13,670 bases of DNA from an uncultured Eubacteriales bacterium (GTDB lineage Bacteria; Bacillota; Clostridia; Monoglobales; Monoglobaceae). The notes under the pieces are model-generated. The model saw only the letters and a program-made list of their open reading frames with translations. It was not told the DNA's origin and made no database searches. A program made the position numbers and the translations under genes. Position 1 is the first letter of the stretch. Each line of letters begins with the position of its first letter. Shown in pieces: positions 7,405 through 13,670 of the stretch. The stretch covers positions 1 to 13,670 of the forward strand of contig CAJLFL010000032.1 in NCBI GenBank assembly GCA_905205855.1, written 5' to 3'.

Positions 7405-10131
7405 TTTAAAAGATTGATTTCCGGCTGTCTGGCTTTTGTAATGCTTTTTGCCTATCCGGCAGTGCAGAATGTATTTGCCGACAGTACAACGGTTATACAG
7501 ATAGAGGATGAAAATGCTGAGTTTGAAAATTCTCCGCTTGAACAAGACGGCGTTACGCTTGTTCCGATGCAGGAGTTTGTTTCAATGCTCGGTGCGGAGC
7601 TCTTCTGGAATTTTGAAGACCATAAGGCAACAATAACGCTTGGAAGCAGAAAGCTTGAGCTGATTGAAAACTCTGATCTTGCGTATGTTGATTCAGAGGA
7701 GCGGCAGATGCCGAAAAAGGTTGAAAAGTATAATTCTGTTTTATATGTTCCGCTTAGATTTACGGCAGAGGAGCTTGGGTATGAAGTAGAGTGGAACGGT
7801 GATGAAGAAAAAATTTATATAGCAAGACCAAAAGAGATTATGGATAAAGGTAATTATTATGATATTGTTAATGTCACCTGCAGCGACAGACAGAATGATG
7901 TAAATGTGGAAACCAACGTAACAGATATGGACTATAATACGCGCTGGAGCTGTGAAACTCAAGGCTCTTATGTAACTCTTGAACTTGCTGAGGTATCACC
8001 GGTTGCGTATATAGGAATTGCTATGTATTCCGGTGACGAACGTCAGTCTGTTGTAAGCGTACAGATATCTGAGGACGGCGAAAACTTTAAAGAGGTTGTA
8101 ACGAGATATTCAACCTCCGTTACGCTGAATATGGAACCGATAAGCCTTGGTGGAACATACAATGCTAAGTATATAAGAGTTCTGGGATATGGAAATACGA
8201 TTAACAACTGGAATTCTATAACAGAGCTGAGAGTATATGCTCCGTATGAGGACGGCAGTATGCCTGTCGATCAGAGCGGTCCCGGCGGAAAAGAAAACGG
8301 AAGCTATGATGAATTGAGCGAATCAGAAAAGGCTGCGCTTGAAAAGCTTGAAACATGCTTTGACGGCGTATTTCCGTGGCTTACAAATCTTTATGATTAT
8401 GATGAACACGGTTTTTATATGACAATGAGCGGTAAAGATGATCCAACGCAGCATACCGGACTTGAGATGACCGCGTGGGGAATAAACTTCATCAAGAATT
8501 ATTCCGATATGTGGACAGAAATGCCTGAGAGTATGAGGCAGAAGTGGATTGACTATTTTAATGACCGTCAGGATCCGAAAACGGGATTCTATATAGACAA
8601 GCAGGGCCCGGTAAATGACCGTGAAACAGCGCGTAATCAGTCAGCGGCGTACGGAGCGGTGACGTCCTCGCTTAAAGGAAAGACAAGATATGTTCATCCG
8701 AATGATAAAAAAGGGACTGTTTCCTCTACAGATACGACGGTTTTGCCAGATTATCTTGCAACGCCTGAATCATTTGTAAAATGGATTGAAAGCTGGAACT
8801 GGACCAGCAATACATGGACGGCAGGAGATCAGATAAGCAGCTGTGTACAAAGCTATTTGCCCCTTTTGCCTAAGGAGAAGTATGATATTTATAAGCAGAC
8901 ACTTGTAGACTGGCTTGCAACACATCAGAAAAGCAATGGTTTGTGGTCAGATAAAATAGACTTTAATTCAATATCCGGCTTGTTTAAAATGGGTATCATT
9001 TATAATAATCTTGGAATGAAGATACCTAATGCCGATACTGCGCTTGACAGCATTGCAAAATGCTTTGAGGTTGACAGTCCGACAGCAGCGCATTATGTGC
9101 GTAACCCTATATCCGTAATGCTTCAGATAGCCAATTACGGACCGGAGTATTTCGAAAAGGTGCGTAAGATAACGGCAGATAATATAGATATAATGCTGAC
9201 ATATATACAGAGATTTCTTTGTCCCGACGGTGGATTTTCGATGTTTTATCAGAAAAGTCAGAGCAACTTCGGCGGTATATACGGAAGCCATCAGCTGTGG
9301 GAGGGTGATATAGACTCCGCAATGATGATTATGGTTGCCAGAAACGAAATGTATAAGATATTCGGTATTACAGCACCGAAGCTCCATATGGATGGTTTTT
9401 GGGATATTTTAGAGGGAAAGGCTGCACCTCCCAATCCATATGATGAAAAATATAAGGATATATTGTATAACACCGGAACGGAAAACGCCGAGGAGGACTT
9501 TCAAAGCTATGAGCTGACTCAGGAAAGAATGAATGAGTTTGGCGGAAACACTGTCAATTCAAATCTGACAGCTAAAATAGTGATGGATAAGGATAGAAAG
9601 GACAATAAGGTCTTATCACTGTATTATGACGGAACGCAAAGCGGCGGACCTACAATGAAGATTCCGCTCGGCAGCGGCGGTCTTGCACAGATAAAGTATA
9701 TGCCGGAAATCACAGAAACTAAGGTTGTTGAATTTGAAGTAAAGCTTTCGGGCTGTTCAGGGTCACCTAATATAGTTCATATAGATCTTGGATCTTCAAA
9801 TGCGTATGCTCTTAACCTGCAAGGCTCAGGAGGAACGGTAAATCTCGGCAGCCGTGTAGATGATACAAATGTTTCATACGGCGGAAACTTTACTTCAATC
9901 GGGGCTAACGAGTGGTACAAAGTGAAGATTGAGTATAAACAAGGTAAATCGGCAGACGATACAGATATAAAGGTGTATGTGGACGAGGAACTTGTATATA
10001 AGGGCAGTAACTACAGCGGTGTTGTAAACGGCGGCACTCCGCGGCCGCTCGGCAATGAGCTTTCTGTTGTGTATTACAGAGCCGGTAAAGGAACATTATA
10101 TCTTGACAACATAAAAATATACAGCAAATAA
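7402..10131 (+). CDS. Secreted multidomain protein: stalk domain, discoidin-like domain, toroid-like core, C-terminal beta-sandwich
   Basis: This 909-residue exported protein probably acts on or binds polysaccharide at the cell surface. The signal peptide likely ends at NVFA/DS (about residue 26). Residues about 30-140 match the copper amine oxidase N-terminal-like stalk domain (LVPMQEFVSMLGAELFWNF, later YVPLRFTAEELGYEVEW). Residues about 150-283 resemble an F5/8 type C (CBM32-like) module, with DMDYNTRWSC, VSVQISEDGENFKEV and AKYIRVLGYG. Residues about 310-690 are mostly helical with Trp, Gly and Asn-rich motifs: LYD (330-332), RNQS (411-414), WIESWNW to WTAGD (461-476), a QW-like QKSNGLW (509-515), and EGDID (634-638). 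These suggest an alpha/alpha toroid. Residues about 697-909 look like a concanavalin-type sandwich. The last two regions have counterparts in the next gene. Enzymatic activity is likely but unproven; I recognise no named CAZy family in the core. Confidence 0.85.
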   Translation: MFKRLISGCLAFVMLFAYPAVQNVFADSTTVIQIEDENAEFENSPLEQDGVTLVPMQEFVSMLGAELFWNFEDHKATITLGSRKLELIENSDLAYVDSEERQMPKKVEKYNSVLYVPLRFTAEELGYEVEWNGDEEKIYIARPKEIMDKGNYYDIVNVTCSDRQNDVNVETNVTDMDYNTRWSCETQGSYVTLELAEVSPVAYIGIAMYSGDERQSVVSVQISEDGENFKEVVTRYSTSVTLNMEPISLGGTYNAKYIRVLGYGNTINNWNSITELRVYAPYEDGSMPVDQSGPGGKENGSYDELSESEKAALEKLETCFDGVFPWLTNLYDYDEHGFYMTMSGKDDPTQHTGLEMTAWGINFIKNYSDMWTEMPESMRQKWIDYFNDRQDPKTGFYIDKQGPVNDRETARNQSAAYGAVTSSLKGKTRYVHPNDKKGTVSSTDTTVLPDYLATPESFVKWIESWNWTSNTWTAGDQISSCVQSYLPLLPKEKYDIYKQTLVDWLATHQKSNGLWSDKIDFNSISGLFKMGIIYNNLGMKIPNADTALDSIAKCFEVDSPTAAHYVRNPISVMLQIANYGPEYFEKVRKITADNIDIMLTYIQRFLCPDGGFSMFYQKSQSNFGGIYGSHQLWEGDIDSAMMIMVARNEMYKIFGITAPKLHMDGFWDILEGKAAPPNPYDEKYKDILYNTGTENAEEDFQSYELTQERMNEFGGNTVNSNLTAKIVMDKDRKDNKVLSLYYDGTQSGGPTMKIPLGSGGLAQIKYMPEITETKVVEFEVKLSGCSGSPNIVHIDLGSSNAYALNLQGSGGTVNLGSRVDDTNVSYGGNFTSIGANEWYKVKIEYKQGKSADDTDIKVYVDEELVYKGSNYSGVVNGGTPRPLGNELSVVYYRAGKGTLYLDNIKIYSK

Positions 10132-10154
10132 TTTATTTTAAAGGAGACTGCGGC

Positions 10155-13100
10155 ATGAAAAGGTTTATATTTGTATGTTCAGTTTTATTATTAGCGCTTC
10201 TAAATCCTTTCATTGCCGCAGCAGATGAAGAAATTACGGCGGAATGTATATTAAGAATTGATGGTGAACAGACCGAAGTATTACGTCCGGGGACAGCATC
10301 GGCAGAGCTTGTTTTCGATTCCGGATATTCACGCAGTGCCGTACTTTGGCTCGCAGCGTTTGAAAACGACATTCTTACAGGCGTGTCAAGCATCAATGTA
10401 AATATTGTTAAGGGTGAAAACAGATTGTTTTCGGAAAATCTGCAAATAAGCGGAAATGTATCAGAGGTCAAAGCAATGCTGATTGAAACGGTGAATTTTA
10501 TGCCGCTTACGCAAAGCGTATCTTATTTGTCTGCGGAATACATACCGAATATAAAACAGTTGTCTGCTGTTATGGATTCTACCGACAAAAACGGTAAAAA
10601 GTGCAAAAGAACTTACGACGGTCTGATAGATGATAATGAAAAAAGGGTTTATATAAATGTACCCGTAAGTGTGAATTCGGATGGCACAAAGCAAAACGCC
10701 AAGCTGAAGGGCGGAGAATATGTATCGACTCCGTCACCGGAGGAATTTGAAAAGTCAGTCACAAATGTGACGCTAAATATCGAAGCTTCGCCAAAAACAA
10801 AAGTTATATCACAGACAAGCGGAGTAGATTTGTCCGGAGAATACAAAATTGTGTTAGAAAACGACAGAGGAGTGAAAGAAGAATATACTTTGACTGCTCT
10901 GCCGTACACAGTTCAGAGGGATATAGGCTTTACAGGTAAAATCAATCTTGTGACGCCGGATTCGGCATATGGAAACAATGTAAGCAGACATGGCGCACCC
11001 GGACCGGACGGAACGATAGCAGGCGGCGGAATCTGGACATTATCCGGATTTGAATACCAAAAGGAAGATGACGGAAGCTATACCAAGAACTTTGATAAAA
11101 GTGATGACAGAACAGGCTTTGTGCGTACGGATGACACGTCGGGCTTTATTGATACAAGCGGGACCGGATATTTAAGATTTATAAAGGACCGTGAGGGAGA
11201 ATTTTCGCTCTGCAGCTCAGCAGGCGCTGCGGAAAAATCTTTGATTTCCGAAACTGACAGCAGTATAAGTGTAAATGTCGGAAAAATCAGCGATGGCGGA
11301 AACGTTGATATCTGTTTCGGTGAGAACCGTTTTATAATGCGGCTTGTAAAGAATTCTTCATCAGACAGCCTGAGAGTATGGTTCGGTTTTGAATCTGTGT
11401 CAGACGGAAATACCGTTTTTGAAGGCGAGGACAGCGGAACGGATATTTTGCTAAAGGAGGATTATACCTTCAGATGTCTGACATCTGTAAATGATGACGG
11501 CACGGTAAGCGGAAGCCTGTTTATAAACGGCGCCTGCGTGATAAACCTGAAAGCACAGTTTGATAAGTTTTATAATCTCAATGCCTCTCATGTAAGGATA
11601 AAAGCCGGAAGTGAAACATTATGCAGTATAAAAATATACAGCTGGCGGCTGTGGTATATAAAGAATGTTCCGCAAAAAATACGTGATATATACGACAATA
11701 TTGCGGCAGAGGAAAGAGATATATGGAGATGGATTGCAACGCTTTATGACGGTGAGGGTACGATTTCTTATGATACCGGTATTGATACGGAGCATCTTAA
11801 ATATGATTCCATGAATTACATAAGCGGTGGCACGGGAAACGGCTTCTTCTATTCACCCGGTTCAAAGGCAAACTCTGACAGCTTTTGCGCGGAGATAGAA
11901 TCGACCGGACAGGTTTTAAGCAGTATGTCGCAGGTTGGCTTGCTTAAATATATGCCGCAGAATATACGCGACAGATTTTATCTCTATGCCGCAAGCCGTT
12001 ATAAAAGCGGAGCTGATGCAGGATTTGGGGCAGGCTATTATGATACCTTATATGCTGACAAGGTCAACTCAAGAGGTCATTCGCGTAATCAAAGCAACGC
12101 GGCAGGCATTATCGGATTTACGTCATCAGATGCAGTAAACAGGTATAAGACTTCAACTATTGCGGTCACGGGAGATTCGGCAGATCCGAATGACTCTGCA
12201 ATGCCGGGAACAATGCTGCAAAGCAATGCTATGATGCTGTCATCGAATTCAGAGCAATGGACGGATCTAACAAGGCAGGGGGAAGCCAATGCCGGCAATA
12301 TGACTGCGGCGATTAAGGCAGGTCCAAAGGCGTACAGAAACTGGATAGAAAATCTTTGCTGGAACACACATTCATGGACTGCCGGAGATTTGCTTAGCAA
12401 TACTCCGCTGTATATAGAAGAATATGTGGATGGTGATTCTCAAAAAGAGTATTATCATGAGGCATTGGAATACCTGGCTTTAAACCAGAATGATGACGGA
12501 ACATGGTGGAAGCCGGGAGGCAGGGATAAGGCATTCGGTACTGAGGTTTCCGGAATGTATAAGATATGTCTTTTTTTAAATCAGGTGCCGTCGGAAGTGC
12601 TTGATAATGATTCTGTCTGGACATGTCTTGGCTTAAACTCTGAAAACAAGATGCCTAAGGCTCAGGAAATATATGATTATATCATGTATAATATGAGGAA
12701 TTATAACAGCATTATGGCAGAAAATCCGAATTATTACGGGATGACCAATACGCTGATGATGCGTAATACTCTTGATGTTATTTACAGTATAAAGAATCAG
12801 ATAAATCAGAGTTTATTTGAAAATGATTTACCGTTTATAATTGAATTTGCATATAACTTTATGCGGAAATTCAAGTTAAATGCCGGCGAATATACTTCTC
12901 AGATAAAATACAATGCTGACGGAAGTATAGCCGAAAGGACTTCACCGGCAAACACGGGAATGGGGTATAATCAAGCTCTTGGAATATCGGAGGGATGTAT
13001 AAATACATGTACAAGCATAACAAAGCTGTATGCATATTTCAAAGAGTTTTACGGAATCAGCAGACCTGTATTTGATAAAGAGTTTGCGTCAGAGTTTTAC

Positions 13101-13670
13101 GCTGTATTAGCAGATGAAATAAATAACGGTACATGGAAGAATAAATATGAAAACTCTTACGGAATAAAGCATCAATACGTTTCAGAGAGCTTTGCGGACT
13201 GCGGCGAATGGACTCCGGATTCGGGAACAATGCCCGGCGGTGCGGTTATGCAGTACAATAAAAGAGAAAGCTCAAAACTTTTTCTTGAAACGGACAAAAA
13301 ACTTAACCGGCGTATGCTGAGATTTACATTTGACAGAACGTCAGAATCATCAGGTGCAAGTCTGACGATAAAAACTCCTGTTATGGACAATGTCAGAATT
13401 AAACAGGCTGTGCTTGAATTTGAAATAAAAGTTGATTCCGGAGCGTCAAACAACGCAGGAAACATATTATTCTTCGGTTTATCAAATGCTGCACAGTTCA
13501 GTTTAAAAAGCAGCGGTAATAATCTGAAAATTGTTACCAGAACCGCATCAAATAAAATAGGAACAAAGGCTTATAAGTCTTTAAATCCGGAGGTTTTATA
13601 TAAGATACGGATGGTATATACTCCGGATGAAGCCGAAAAGATAACGCTCAGTGTAAATGATGAAAAGGTT
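10155..13670 (+). CDS. Large secreted protein with Ig-like, two beta-sandwich and toroid-like regions (3' end outside window)
   Basis: The frame stays open from the ATG at 10155 to the right edge, giving 1172 residues so far with no stop. AAGGAG at 10141-10146 lies eight bases before the ATG. A signal peptide ends near residue 23 (FIAAA/DEE). Residues about 45-125 resemble the small Ig-like module common in clostridial secreted enzymes (LWLAAFENDILTGV, then MLIETVNFMPL). Residues about 256-502 look like a concanavalin-type beta-sandwich. Residues about 505-1000 are the toroid-like core shared with the upstream protein: LYD (530-532), RNQS (644-647), WIENLCW to WTAGD (730-745), QNDDGTW (778-784) and EGCIN (946-950). 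From F1013 a second sandwich begins, matching the C-terminus of the upstream protein. It is a diverged paralogue with a different N-terminus, probably acting on the same or a related polymer. The substrate is unknown. Confidence 0.85.
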   Translation, partial: MKRFIFVCSVLLLALLNPFIAAADEEITAECILRIDGEQTEVLRPGTASAELVFDSGYSRSAVLWLAAFENDILTGVSSINVNIVKGENRLFSENLQISGNVSEVKAMLIETVNFMPLTQSVSYLSAEYIPNIKQLSAVMDSTDKNGKKCKRTYDGLIDDNEKRVYINVPVSVNSDGTKQNAKLKGGEYVSTPSPEEFEKSVTNVTLNIEASPKTKVISQTSGVDLSGEYKIVLENDRGVKEEYTLTALPYTVQRDIGFTGKINLVTPDSAYGNNVSRHGAPGPDGTIAGGGIWTLSGFEYQKEDDGSYTKNFDKSDDRTGFVRTDDTSGFIDTSGTGYLRFIKDREGEFSLCSSAGAAEKSLISETDSSISVNVGKISDGGNVDICFGENRFIMRLVKNSSSDSLRVWFGFESVSDGNTVFEGEDSGTDILLKEDYTFRCLTSVNDDGTVSGSLFINGACVINLKAQFDKFYNLNASHVRIKAGSETLCSIKIYSWRLWYIKNVPQKIRDIYDNIAAEERDIWRWIATLYDGEGTISYDTGIDTEHLKYDSMNYISGGTGNGFFYSPGSKANSDSFCAEIESTGQVLSSMSQVGLLKYMPQNIRDRFYLYAASRYKSGADAGFGAGYYDTLYADKVNSRGHSRNQSNAAGIIGFTSSDAVNRYKTSTIAVTGDSADPNDSAMPGTMLQSNAMMLSSNSEQWTDLTRQGEANAGNMTAAIKAGPKAYRNWIENLCWNTHSWTAGDLLSNTPLYIEEYVDGDSQKEYYHEALEYLALNQNDDGTWWKPGGRDKAFGTEVSGMYKICLFLNQVPSEVLDNDSVWTCLGLNSENKMPKAQEIYDYIMYNMRNYNSIMAENPNYYGMTNTLMMRNTLDVIYSIKNQINQSLFENDLPFIIEFAYNFMRKFKLNAGEYTSQIKYNADGSIAERTSPANTGMGYNQALGISEGCINTCTSITKLYAYFKEFYGISRPVFDKEFASEFYAVLADEINNGTWKNKYENSYGIKHQYVSESFADCGEWTPDSGTMPGGAVMQYNKRESSKLFLETDKKLNRRMLRFTFDRTSESSGASLTIKTPVMDNVRIKQAVLEFEIKVDSGASNNAGNILFFGLSNAAQFSLKSSGNNLKIVTRTASNKIGTKAYKSLNPEVLYKIRMVYTPDEAEKITLSVNDEKV

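Noticed and set aside
8308..9470. Heparinase II/III, PL8 or GH88/GH105 assignment for the helical core
   Set aside because: The toroid-like look and conserved Asn and Trp are suggestive, but I cannot match the signature catalytic residues of any of these families, so a specific enzyme name would be a guess.
11935..12138. Plus-strand 67-codon open frame inside the last gene
   Set aside because: It is out of frame with the long coding sequence, has no ribosome binding site, and its product shows no family features.

Overview
The window reads as a piece of a low-GC Gram-positive (Bacillota) genome, most likely from an anaerobic, polysaccharide-degrading member of the Clostridia. The basis is AT-rich coding sequence, strong AGGAGG-type ribosome binding sites, S-layer homology (SLH) surface anchors, a copper-amine-oxidase-type stalk domain, and a family 1 lipoprotein sugar-binding protein with two LplB/YtcP-type permeases. 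No outer-membrane (SusC/SusD) components are present. The genus cannot be named from the sequence alone.

All seven genes lie on the + strand and are packed closely, with gaps of 15 to 76 bases, so they look like part of one operon that runs off both ends of the window. In order: (1) the C-terminal part of a surface protein with a helical region, a Gly-rich linker and three canonical SLH domains (1-1076); (2) a secreted 906-residue protein with a degenerate SLH-like N-terminus and a long beta-rich body of unknown function (1093-3813); (3) a carbohydrate-binding lipoprotein (3855-5459); (4, 5) two ABC permeases (5536-6483 and 6499-7380); (6) a secreted 909-residue multidomain protein with stalk, discoidin-like, alpha-helical toroid-like and beta-sandwich regions (7402-10131); (7) the first 1172 residues of a second large secreted protein with an Ig-like N-terminus, a beta-sandwich, a toroid-like region and another beta-sandwich (10155 to the right edge). 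A strong hairpin lies between the binding-protein gene and the first permease gene. No transporter ATPase, regulator, RNA gene, mobile element or CRISPR array is visible.

A reasonable reading is a surface polysaccharide-use locus. Secreted proteins 6 and 7 would bind, and perhaps cleave, a polysaccharide; the lipoprotein would capture the oligosaccharides and the two permeases import them, powered by a shared MsmX-like ATPase encoded elsewhere. SLH proteins would tie the machinery to the wall. The substrate is unknown.

The most interesting point is that proteins 6 and 7, which have unrelated N-termini, share a diverged helical core and C-terminal sandwich. The core has conserved motifs in the same order (LYD, RNQSxAxG, WIExxxWxxxxWTAGDxxS, LAxxQxxxGxW, EGxI). 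I do not recognise this core as a named glycoside hydrolase or polysaccharide lyase family, so it is the best candidate here for an undescribed enzyme or binding family.
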